Shown: positions 22,797-33,608 of the stretch, piece after piece
Layout of the letters: each line of letters begins with the position of its first letter
Numbering within the stretch: position 1 is the first letter of the stretch
Assembly (NCBI GenBank): GCA_036924285.1
Contig: JAYKYS010000001.1
Coordinates: 37,695,501 to 37,759,500, forward strand
DNA: 64,000 bases
Source: Asterella californica
Lineage: Eukaryota > Streptophyta > Marchantiopsida > Marchantiales > Aytoniaceae
Direction: 5' to 3'
Made by a program: the position numbers and the translations under genes
Notes under the pieces: generated by a model
Seen by the model: only the letters and a program-made list of their open reading frames with translations
Told to the model about the DNA's origin: nothing
The model's database searches: none

Positions 22797-23579
22797 TGTG
22801 ACCCTCAAGCGTGCTACCGGTCCTGTCTCTCACCCAGGGTAAACCTCTGATGGCCTTTGGTGAGGCGCATCATAGAACTAGGAGGCCTCTGCTAAATCCA
22901 ACTCTCGACATTCTCATATCTCTTTCTCACTAGGAACGAGAACTCTCATGAAGACGCAGAGATGAAAAACACACCCTTTATAGATATGGCCTAACGGCTT
23001 CCAAATACAAAGCAAAGGGAGGATGAGAGATCACTCCACAACCCCTCTATTTATACTACTGCAGATTTACCATGGTAACTACTTGTAAATCTGATTTACT
23101 GCAATTTACCGAGACCAAGTCAAAGGTAAAAGTCCTAAGTCAAGAGTAGATTTCTCCTCCTTTGACTCTACTCTAATAATTAAGATCCTTCTAGAAGTAT
23201 AAAGGAATCTTTGAAAGGAATCTCGGATTGCTCCTTATAAGACAAAATACTAACACATAATTGAGCCAAAAAGGTCAACAACCCTCTTGATTGTTTGACC
23301 CTTAAGTCTCTACAACCAATAAAAATCAGTCACGCATAAGACAAGAGTGTATTATTCACATCTTTGTCATTTTATGCACAACCAAACAAAATAGTAGTTC
23401 TCACACTTTAGAATATTCTAATATTCTGCCCTCAAATACCTCCAACTCTAACTGTGACTACTCTTAGTTATCTGTCACTAACTTAGAGTATGGTCTAGCC
23501 TTGGGACTTATTTAGAAGACTCACCACACATAGTTATAACTTATCACATATTCACTACTATGCAACCCTTGGTGTTACA
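22797..23579 (-). repeat. 3' LTR of B1 (783 bp)
   Basis: TGTGACCCTC...GGTGTTACA on the plus strand. It abuts the polypurine tract CCGGGGGTAAA (minus strand, 23580-23590). The minus-strand TATAAATA at 23048-23055 is the copy of the promoter in the other LTR. Confidence 0.95.
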
Positions 23580-23590
23580 TTTACCCCCGG
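23580..23590 (-). promoter_or_regulatory. Polypurine tract of B1
   Basis: The minus strand reads CCGGGGGTAAA directly before TGTAACACC of the 3' LTR. The integrase stop codon lies only one base upstream of the tract. The purine block is short and interrupted compared with family A. Confidence 0.6.
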
Positions 23591-23591
23591 A

Positions 23592-26500
23592 CTAAGTTTT
23601 CACTCTGTCCTCAGAGTGAACGGTGACTTTCCTTTGATGGAAGAGCTTGAGCTTGTCGTGATTCACCCGGTCAAACCTCCGTCCTCCTAGCTCTTTCAAG
23701 TCGTATGTAAAATTACCCCATACCTTCTCGACAATGAAAGGACCAAAGTAACGTGGAAGGAACTTCTTCCTAGCTCTCTATACCTAATGGCATCAAAAAG
23801 CATTACCATATCTCCTTCCTTGAACGGCTTCACTTCTCTCTTACCGAGACGCTTGTCGTAATATTTCTTCTGACGTTCTTGCGCCTTCTCCATCTGAATC
23901 ATTGCCACCACTCGTGCTTCCTCCAACTCCAATAGTTGCTCCCTTCTAGACTTCTCAGCTGCTGCTCCAATCGACCTTTTTAACCTCTTGTGGACAGTTT
24001 GAAAGGTAGGTAAATCAAACTGTATGGGCAACTTCGATTCCACACCGTAAACAAGATGGAAAGGAGTGTACCCCGTCGAAGTCTTCGTAGTAGTCCTATA
24101 CTCCCACAAGATTGCATGTAACCTCTTATCCCAGTTGTGCTTCGCGTCCTCCATATCAGCATCCTTGGCCAGCATCGCACACAAGGTATGATTGGTCTTT
24201 TTAGCTAACCCGTTAGCGTTCGGTTTGTAAGAAGTTGTCACTCGCGGCTTGATGGAGAAATGTTCCAACATAGCGGTTGTGATGCTTCCCACAAATTCAC
24301 CACCCCTATCAGAAACCAACTCAAGAGGGCATCCAAACCTAGTAATGATCCGTTCCCATAAGAAACGACCAACCTCTTCCTCACTTGTGGCTTTAAGGGG
24401 TCTGGCTTCCACCCACTTGGTCAGATAGTCGGTTGCAATCACGATGTATCTGTTGTCACGAGGGGTTTTGTTTAAAGGGCCGACGTGATCAATTCCCCAC
24501 TTCTCAAACGGACCTAACACAGGAACTGATCTCAAGAGAGGAGTGCTAGTAGACTTCTTGGCAAAGGCTTGGCACACATCGCAAGTTCTGCAATACTCCA
24601 GACAGTCCTTGAAAATACCCTTCCAATGATATCCAGCGTCTAAGATTTTGAAAGCCGTCACCTTACCAGCAAAGTGACCACCACATACAGGTCCATCGTG
24701 GAACTCCAGCATCAACCTTGCAGCTTCCTCCTTGCCCACAGCTCGTCGTAGTAGTCCATCAGCACCTTGATGAAAAAGAACTCCTTCAACAATGGTGTAT
24801 GGCTTACACCTTCTCATTAGAGCATTCTTCTCTCTCGCTCGCATACCTTCAGGAAATGATCCATCAGAAAGGAAATTCCACACCTCCTTGTACTCTTCCG
24901 GCACCTCGCTGCTCAACGTGATGGTCATCAAGTCTTCATCCGGAAAAGTATCATCTAATGGTTCTTCCCCCAATTCATCGTAAGCTCTAGACAACAAATC
25001 TGCGTTGGCATGCTTCCTCCCCGGTCTATCCTCAATGACGTAATCATATTCTGCCATGAGGATCTTCCATCGAGCTATCCTTCCCTCCGCGTTGGGCTTA
25101 TTGAAGATGTACTTCAAAGCTTTGTGATCAGTCACTATAGAAAATTTTCCTCCTAACAAATAGTGCCGAAACTTCTTCAAAGCAAAGATTACGGCCAACC
25201 CTTCTCTCTCTGTCACAGAATAGTTCTTCTCAGCCTGCACCATCTGTCTACTAGCATAAGCTATTGGATGGTCGTGTCCATTCTCATCTAACTGACTCAA
25301 GGTACATCCAATCGCAACATTGGATGCATCAGTATAAACGATGAATGACTTACTCCAGTCAGGTTTGGCGAGGATTGGGGCTATCACCAATGCCTTCTTC
25401 AACTCTTCAAACGCCTCCTTAGTCTTCTGATCCTGAAGTATCAGCTCGAAGACTACACCCTTCTTCATGTAGTTGGTCAACGAGTGAGCTTTATTGGAAA
25501 AAGATGAGATGAATCTACGATAATATCCCACCATCCCAAGAAATTGTCTCAACTTGGTCAAGCTAGTAGGGAATGGTAGTTCGACTATCTTCTTCACCTT
25601 GTCTAGATCCACTCCAATTTCATTTTTTGAGACGATGTGCCCCAACAGCAAACCCTCCTCGCATCCAAAAATGCACTTTTCTGGATTCAGGGATGCATTA
25701 GCTTGCTCCAGTCGCTCTAAGACTTTGATCAGATGATCAAAGTGATCCTCCTTCCGCCCATACACACAAAAGTCATCAATGAAGTCCCTAACAAACTTCC
25801 CAAGAAACGGTTCGAACACTTTGTTCATGAACCGTTGAAAAGTAGCTGGGACATTACATAATCCGAACGGCATCACGCGAAACGCAAATGTATCCCACGG
25901 AGTAGTGAAAGTCGTTAGATGTTGATGCTCATGTACTATATGGATCTGGTTATATCCACTATAACCGTCTCCAAAACTGTACCATTCATGACCTGCGACT
26001 TCTTCCAAGATCTCATCGATGAATGGCAACGGGTAGTAATCCTTCTTCGTGACCGCATTCAATTTCTTGTAATCCACACATACGCGAAGCTTACCGTTCT
26101 TCTTCTTCACGATCACGATGGGTGATACCCATTCTGAATTCTCCACTTCATAAATGAACCCAGCTTCCTTCAGTTTATCAATCTCTTCTTTGACGATCAC
26201 TGCTGTTGGCGGGCTGATCCTTCGTTGCTTTTGTCGAACAGGTCTCGCGTCCTCCTCCACGTCGATCCGGTGCTTCTCCAATGTCACCTCCTTCAGATCT
26301 TTATAGCTGAAAGCAAACACGTGGATGTGCTTCCTGAATATCTCCAAGAATCTTCTCTTCTCTTCCGAAGTCACCTTGGGACCAAACTTGATGGTTGCTA
26401 GTCTTCGCTCTAGCTCCTCTCTACTTAATTTTGGTTTGTCCGGATCCTTCTCAACAGATGGACGAGGGAGCAAATCAATTGCTCCAATATGAGGTATGAT

Positions 26501-28414
26501 GCAATCCATATCAAACTCCTCACCTTCTGACGTCTCCTCGTCAGAAGAACCACCCGTATCTACTCCGGAGACACTTCCACTGTCTTCAGTTTCTGATTCC
26601 CAATAGTCGCTGGTTGGTCTATCAGAATCAGAGGTTACACAGCCACCACTTGAGAGAGGCACCTTCACTCGATGGTCGCTAGGTCCTATCCTCAAGTAAC
26701 CTTTGTGCCATCTATCAGTTGTACGAACGGCTCTCAACCAAGGTCTTCCAAGGAGCAAGTCATAGCTGGAATCTTTCAGAATTTGAAAAGACATCAAGGT
26801 TTGTACCCCCATAACCGACACCACTACTTTCTCTAGGACTCCGAGAGGTCTCACCCTTTGCTTGTTTGCCATACCAACAATGATGCTCGCCGGTCTCGTG
26901 GGTTTCATCCCCAACCGCTTCATCAAACGTTCAGATATCGCATTCACAGCAGAACCTCCGTCCACCAACACAGCAGGTACAAAGTGTCCATTCAAACGAA
27001 CCTCGATCTTGGATGCTTTAGTGCATACCTCAGAGGCCTGAGCATCCACTACACCAACTCCCACACTTGAGACGTTGACCTTGCCCTTAGATTTCTTCTT
27101 CTTGGTCCTTCTCGAGCTCAATCCGCCTCGAAGCTCTCTCCTCAAGCTTGGGTTGAGTGCGATCAATTGACCGACTGTTATGTTGGCTTTTTGCGTGCCA
27201 ACATCCTCCACTACGTCATATCTAGGTTGAGCAGCTGAAATGGTGAAATCCTCCATTCCCAGCTTCTTCCTAGGCTCCTTCTGAGAAGAAGACATAGTGC
27301 TGGAACGAGTGCTCCTACTTTGAGAATCCCCAATGATCATAGGTTCCTCTGAAAACCTCGTCCTCTTCCTCTCGTGAGCTAAGAGTTCCACTTGAGAGTA
27401 AGAACATTCTCCTCTCTCGTAGACATTTGGTACCTTCACCGCATCAATTGTAGCAACGCCTTTGTCTTTGTTTTGTGGCGGAACTCCTCCTCCCAGATTT
27501 CCTCTTGCACCTTCATTGTTCCGTCCTCCATTTTGGATGGAGTGTGGACAATTCCTTTGAAAATGAGGACCACCACATCCGTAGCACGAGATACCACCGA
27601 ATTCATTTTGAGGCCCTCGATTGAAATTTCCTCCATAACCTCGTTGGCCTCCTCCTCCTCCTTGGTTCCTCCGCTCTTTCAACTGCACTACATTGATCTT
27701 CAGATCCGCCAACGTTTCTGTTATTTGTCTTAGTTCATCTTGAAGATTAGGCGTCGGAGGGTTGACAGCAACCACAGCGGGTGTGTTAACCACAGCAGGC
27801 GTCGAGATTCTTTGAGCAGCTCTACCACCGAGTGTAATCCTTGCAACACTTGCCGCCTTTGCTTCTCCTAGAAGAACGTCATCATCTTCCAAACTCTCTT
27901 CCATTCGAACCGCAATTTCAATCGCCTTCGCCTTAGTGGTGGGCTTCTCGTACTTCACCTAAGTTCTGATTTGAGGCTTCAGACCTGCCACAAAGTTCTT
28001 GGTAAGCATGGCCACAATTCCCACCATTGTAGCCTCCACATTATCACCGCTCTTCTTCAATATAGTCTTGAAACGAGCCTCCAACTTCTCGGTCCTTTTT
28101 GCGTAAACCCTCACCTTCTCAGCATCTCCTTGCTTCAAGAAGGTCACCTCGGTCATGAGCTTCTCATAGCTCTCATCCGGCAGAAAGTTCTCAATTAGAG
28201 CCTCTGTCAAGCTTTCCCATGTATCCATCTCAGTCTTGTTCCTTCTGTATTCCTCATACCAAGTCAATGCGGTATCCTCTAGAAAATCAGGCAATAGTGA
28301 TGCCCACTCTTCCTTCTTCCTCTCATGGTTTCCTATGCATGCTCGCTTGAAATCTCGCACAAAGGTTTCTACATCCTCACCATCCTTTCCATAGAAAACC
28401 GGAAGCTTCCCCAT
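23592..28414 (-). pseudogene. B1 gag-pol polyprotein (stop, frameshift and integrase change)
   Basis: Gag starts at 28414 (MGKLPVFYGKDGED). An amber codon at 27959-27961 interrupts it after IRT; B2 has Gln there. Then follow the knuckle CYGCGGPHFQRNC, protease with LVDGGSAVN (DGG near 26954-26962), RT with DFIDDFCVYG (DD 25772-25777), and RNase H (VYTDASNVAIG, HANADLLSRAY). Integrase has the zinc residues of CRTCDVC, WGIDHVGP and VSDRGGEF. The residue expected to be the third catalytic Glu is Lys (codon 24200-24202, in NGLAKKTN). A one-base shift near 23780 ends the listed ORF at 23696. The true tail, with YFGPF and KVTVHSEDRVKT, continues in the next frame to the stop at 23592-23594. Confidence 0.92.
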
Positions 28415-28467
28415 CTTATATTCTTGATATGTTCTCCTCTCCTCAGCACGATATCTCTCCTCGTTTT

Positions 28468-28635
28468 CTAATATAGGATGAACATTACTAACTCCATGCG
28501 AGCATAATCAACCATCGGTAGCAAGAAAGGAAAGGGTTCCACAATAATCGCCTGCGCTATCTCCTCACCGAACGTATGCATGAGTCGCATCCTCATTGTC
28601 ACCTTCTCCACCATCTGGATTGCCATCTCCATCAT
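28468..28635 (-). CDS. Small ORF overlapping the end of ORF0 in B1 (55 aa)
   Basis: The ATG overlaps the ORF0 stop (ATGA), a layout typical of termination-reinitiation. The 55-residue, Met-rich peptide contains TMRMRLMHTFGEEIAQ, similar to the small ORF of B2 at the same place. It ends 53 bases before the gag start. No known function; see the matching entry at 1706-1780. Confidence 0.4.
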   Translation of the reverse strand: MMEMAIQMVEKVTMRMRLMHTFGEEIAQAIIVEPFPFLLPMVDYARMELVMFILY

Positions 28636-28712
28636 GCGTTAGCTGAATTTTCGTCTGAAGATGGCAGCTTCTCCGTTTCAACTCCTTGCTCCTCTCTCAA
28701 TCTTCTAGACGT
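28632..28712 (-). CDS. B1 ORF0, C-terminal part (cut off by C1)
   Basis: After removal of C1 and one ACGT copy the frame from 37422 continues here and ends with TGA at 28632-28634. The peptide includes EEQGVETEKLPSSDENSANA. Its layout agrees with the C-terminus of B2 ORF0 (RRLSVETERVKTSSEDGDSL), which confirms both the reading frame and the insertion point. Confidence 0.75.
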   Translation of the reverse strand, partial: TSRRLREEQGVETEKLPSSDENSANA

Positions 28713-30085
28713 TGTCGGAGTGTGATCCGTCTACCTAGGAAAGCGCCGGGCTTCTGGCTGTGGTTGTTTACTCAAGAGGTTGGCTTTCAGGTCACAACAG
28801 GAGCTATAAACACTCACACAGGAGTGTAGGATCCTCTGATATGCTCAAAAAGCGAAATTTAGGTCTCACTGGTAGTAATAGGCTTAAGCGGTGAACTTTG
28901 ACACTCAAAGAGAGGAAAACTATGAAGGTTTAGACCTCTAAACTTCCCCTACATGCAAATGAGGTACTACTGAACTCACAGACGAAGTTTCAACCTGAGA
29001 TCAAATTCTGACACGGAGATATGAACAGAAAAGTTCTGAATAAGAGAATTATGGCAATTTCTGGTACCTAGACAACTATTCAGACATAGAACAGAGAATT
29101 GGCTCGATGAATTTCAAATCTTCTCACAGTATTTGAAGTCTACAGGATGCTGAACATCCATGTGAAGTTGGGACTCCTGAATGTTTGTAGAACTCCAGAT
29201 CTCCTTCTCTAAAGTCGCTGCTCTAGATTAAGAGCTTTTCAGACCCCCTCTGCTTCAGCGGCCGCCCTGAATTACTCAATTACTCAAATGATTCGAAACT
29301 TTTTGGACAGTCGTAGCCCTCCTGACAGTGAACGCAACCACGAAGTTTTGAAGTGATTTCCTCAATTCTGCTGCAATTGGCACCGAAAACCCCAAAATCA
29401 ACAAAAGTGATGCAGTTTTGGCACAATCCGAACTTCAATTGGGCATAACTCCTTGTTTATTGATCCAAATCGAGCAAAAATTTCACTGACAGTGCTTGGC
29501 ACGACGAGCTCTCTCTTCCTGTGTTCTCAGATTTCGAAGATACCTCACCAATTGCTCGAACTCTCCTCTAGAGCTCTATTTCTAAACTTAGAGTTTTACA
29601 AAAGACAAAAATGGACCAATGGGAGTTCATAGCTCCACTTGACTGTCCTTTTGTGCCTTAAACTACCTGGTAACTTATCTACACTCATAAGCTACCACGT
29701 CAAGCCCCCTAGAGTGCCAGCGTAAAACTTAAACTACCTAAAATGACACATAGCCCCGAAAAATAACTTAAATTAGCTAGAAAGCGTGCATGGGCGACAA
29801 GTAAGTACAACCCATGAGCTCAAACCCCTATCAGCATGGAAATCCTAAGTTATGTACATTGAACGTCATAGACAAGTAAGAAGTCACTTGCACAAGCGCA
29901 CAAATGCTTGAACAAGATAACTAACATACTATCAGCCTACTAGGACTCAAAATAGTGTTAACACCGTATACAAAGGTGTCAAACATATACATAAAGGACT
30001 AGAAGTAATATGAGCTAACTTCTAGAACTACCAAACCTAAGCGTCGGAGTAGAAGTCAAGCATGTAGCCGCCAAGTAGCGCGACA
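28713..30085 (-). repeat. 3' LTR of C1 (1373 bp)
   Basis: TGTCGGAGTG...AGTAGCGCGACA on the plus strand, followed by the polypurine tract on the internal side. Matches 36045-37417 almost base for base. Confidence 0.97.
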
Positions 30086-30123
30086 TCCACCCCCTCTGAA
30101 CCTGCACATCCTCCGGTATGTGC
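30086..30123 (-). promoter_or_regulatory. Polypurine tract and upstream hairpin of C1
   Basis: The tract AGAGGGGGTGGA (minus, 30086-30097) abuts the LTR. At 30104-30123 the minus strand forms arms GCACAT and ATGTGC around the loop ACCGGAGG. Family A has the same loop with different, still paired arms. Confidence 0.65.
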
Positions 30124-30133
30124 CAGATCCAGA

Positions 30134-33100
30134 TCAAGACTCTTCAGCTTCAGCTTCAAATTCATCTTCAACCTCCATTGAGTCTTCAGCTTCATCCTCA
30201 GTAAGCTCTGCAATGTTCTGATCGTCCCCTCTCCTTCTAAAGAGCTTGATTCTCTTCCCTGCGACTGGTATCTTGAGCACTGCACCATCTAACTCTCTCA
30301 AAGAGTATGTGGCATTATCATAAACTTCTAACACCACATAAGGTCCGAACCATCTCTTGGAAAACTTTCTGATAGCGCTATGCTGATTATCAAGACTACT
30401 ATCATAGACTAACACCCAATCACCCTCCTTAACTGGTTTAGGTCGTAATCTATGCGTTCTATCAAATCTGCCTTTGTTTCTCTCTCTAGCAGTCTTTAAC
30501 CTTTCCACAGCTTTGGCAACATCCTCAGGTCTTCGTTCTAACTGCTGGATCCTTAATGCAAGAAGATCCTCCGTACTTCTACCATCTTCCCATGGCAAAA
30601 CATTCCAAGTAGGCACAACCTCCTCAATCGGCATCACAGGTTTTTGCCCTAGTATCAACTCTGCTGGCATGTAACCTGTAACGGTACTATGAGTTGTACG
30701 ATCTGCCCACAAAGCAAATGATAGCAGTCTAGGCCATTCACGGATCTTACCCTTGCAAGCTTTTACCAAAGCTTTGATGATTGGCGGATGACCTCGTTCG
30801 CTCTTGTCATTCCCTTCAGGATTGTAAGCAGTGGTTAACGCCAACTTGATTCCCAATCGCTTGAAGAACTCAACTGCTTCTTGTGCATCCAGCTCACCCC
30901 TATCTGCAGTGATCTTTCCCACACACCCATACCTACAAATAACATCTTCAAGTAGAAAGCGGCAGACACTAGCAGTGGTCTTCGTCCTCAGGGCACGTCC
31001 CTCAACCTGGTTAGATAGATCTTCTCTAGCCAAGACTAGATACCTCATTTGCCCAAGCCCAAACGGCATAGTTACCAGATCCACTACCCATTTGTAATGA
31101 ATGGCTAAAGGATAAGTAGGATGCAATCCATCACGATGGCGTACATTGGAGTACATCTGGCAAGGTATACAAGATGAAACAAACTGTACTACATCCTTAT
31201 ACATACCCTTCCACCAATACTTCTCCTTCATCTTGGCAAATGTAGCCCAAACTCCTCTATGACCGGCCCATAAACTCTCATGGAACTCCTTGATCAGCTT
31301 CTGCTGCAATTCCAAGTCACATACTACCCGCTGCGGTATACCTCCTTGTAGCTTAGGGCGCTTCCATAGATGTCCTCCATGTTAAAAGTAACCATAAGCT
31401 GTTCTACGGATCCTCTTGAAATCTGCATCAGACCAGCCTTCCTGCCTTTCCAGTGAACTCAAATAGCGCCCAAGATCCAACCACTCGCCATCATACATAG
31501 TTTCCTCAAAAAACTCCAACGAGGCTGCAAAACAGCTTCTATCTCTTCTAGCAAGAGCACTAGAATAGAACTCTGTTCCCACATCCTCTGATCATCTATC
31601 ATTTCTTTTTCATCGTAATACCTAGCCCTTGATAACATATCTGCCACAGGATTGTCCTTCCCTGCAATATGTCTAAACTCTGGGTTCAAGGACTTGATAT
31701 ATGCTATCCACCTCAACATAGCAATATCTGGAGTTGTACAGCTAGTGATCATTCCCAAGAGAGATAAACAATCTGTCTCCACAACCACAGGTGCTCCTAT
31801 CAAGTATTCCTTATCACTCTTCATTGCAGTAACTACTCCCCATAGCTCTCTTTTGACCTGAGGGTAGTCTCTCTGTCGTGAACTTAACACCTTAGCTCCA
31901 AAACGCACCACATATCTATTTCCATCCTCATCATCCTGTCCTATAGCCCATCCAATGCCAATAGGATTAGTATCAACAGTAAGGATAACAGATCTGCCCA
32001 ACTCATATGTTACCTTCCGTAGAGTTGGTGGTGAAGATAACAGATCCTTCAACTTCTTCATAGACTCGCTTTGCTCCTCTTGCCACTGAAACCTTTGCCC
32101 CTTCCTCAGCAACTTGTACAACGGATCTGCTACATGTGCAAAGTGTGGAATCCATATATGATAAAACACACATGCTCCTAGAAACCTTCTCACCTCAGTA
32201 ACCGACCACATGTCTCCTTCATCCTTCGGATGGCATCAACCTTGTTTGGACAAGGTTTCCGGCCGTAAGATCCACACAGATGTCCCACTATTAACACCTC
32301 TTGTACTCCAAACACAGACTTGGCTCCTGATAAAGTCAAATGAACCTCCTCCAGTCGACTCAGTATCTTATCACAATCAGCTATGTGATCTGTTACAAAC
32401 TTACGGCACCCCCTCTGATCCATTACCTCATTCTTCTCCTCCTCAACACATCCTTTGATCGGCACATCATCAAGGAATGGCATAGTTTTTTCAGGAATGA
32501 AGTCCCTCAAAACTTTGTTCATGCCATTCATCATATGCGCTACAGAATTGGTAGCACCTTGCGGCAAGGTGCACATCCTCAGTAACCCTAAAGGTGTCCT
32601 CATTGTAGTCAAGTCTCTACTTTCAGAGGATAACTGAAACTGATCGTAACCTGAATATAAGTCTCCCATCGAATAGATAGCACGACCAGCAAAAGCCTCT
32701 GCAAACTCGTCTACAATAGGTCCTATACCCATATTTCTGATAGTTACCTTGTTAACTGGCTGCATATCTTGAATGAATCTCAAAGCTCCACTTTTCTTCG
32801 GAACAGTAAACCATCTGCTAGAATAAGGAGCTATAGATGGTTCCAAGATACCCATCCTAATCCTCTCATTGAGCAAGTCTATCAGCTTTGGCATATGAGC
32901 TCTAGGCACAGGGATAGGACGTAGATTCCAAGGCACATGCGGTATAGTAAAGATTACCATAGGTGCAACTACACTTGGATCTACACATCCTACTTCATGT
33001 GACTCAAACGCAAACGCCTTACCATGCCTAGATAGCATCTCCCTGAAGCTCTTCTTCTCTTGCTCAGTAAGAAATCCATCGCCTTCAATCCTCAGCTCCT

Positions 33101-33608
33101 TCAGCGTTGTTTCTGTGAACTGGTGCCCAATTCTTCTCGGTCCTCTGAGCGTCGGTTCTCGTGCAGCTTGCTCCATCTTCTGATTGTAATCAAGTGGTAA
33201 AGGCAAAGCCACTGGTTTGACTTTCTTTGCCACTGACTTGTACTTGGTCTCCACATACACCTCTTGCCGATCTATAAACTTATCAATTACATCATAAAGC
33301 TCCTTGGAGCTCACACTCACAACTCTATCTACATCATCTATAGAACTTTCTACTATAGATTTCAACTCCCCTATAGTATCTACCAAATACTGCTCTTCAA
33401 ACACTCCAGATATGTATTCATCTCCTGCTAACTCTCCACTATCCCACAAAGACTGTTGTGCATACTTCACATGTTGCCTCTCAAACCTCTTCAGATTCTC
33501 AACCTTCCTATAACACACTGATCCATATGACGTCAATCCTAAGAAGCCAGTGGATAAAGCTTCCTGCTCTACTGGATCAGGCGAGAATCCTAGCTCTACT
33601 GTACCGTT
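30134..33608 (-). pseudogene. C1 pol: RT, RNase H, integrase, with two frameshifts and a stop
   Basis: Pol is open in the -1 frame relative to gag and overlaps its end (upstream of the listed ATG at 33536). RT has SRWFTVPKKSG, RFIQDMQPVN, SGYDQFQLSS, LPQGATNSVAHMMN and FLDD (about 32466-32477). RNase H has LTVDTNPIGIGW and VETDCLSLLG. Integrase has the zinc Cys of CIPCQMYS, ADRGELDA, NDKSERGHP and WFGPYVVLEVYDNATY, then an acidic tail (EDEFEAEAEES). Against C2 there are one-base deletions near 32210 and 31592, and TTA became TAA at 31382-31384. These lesions are not shared with C2, so each copy decayed separately. Confidence 0.92.

Noticed and set aside
22797..22842. Last codons of the listed A2 pol ORF
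   Set aside because: These codons are B1 LTR sequence read through after the insertion point.
27959..27961. Amber codon in B1 gag as programmed readthrough
   Set aside because: B2 has Gln at this place and the stop lies inside Gag before its knuckle, so a disabling mutation is more likely.
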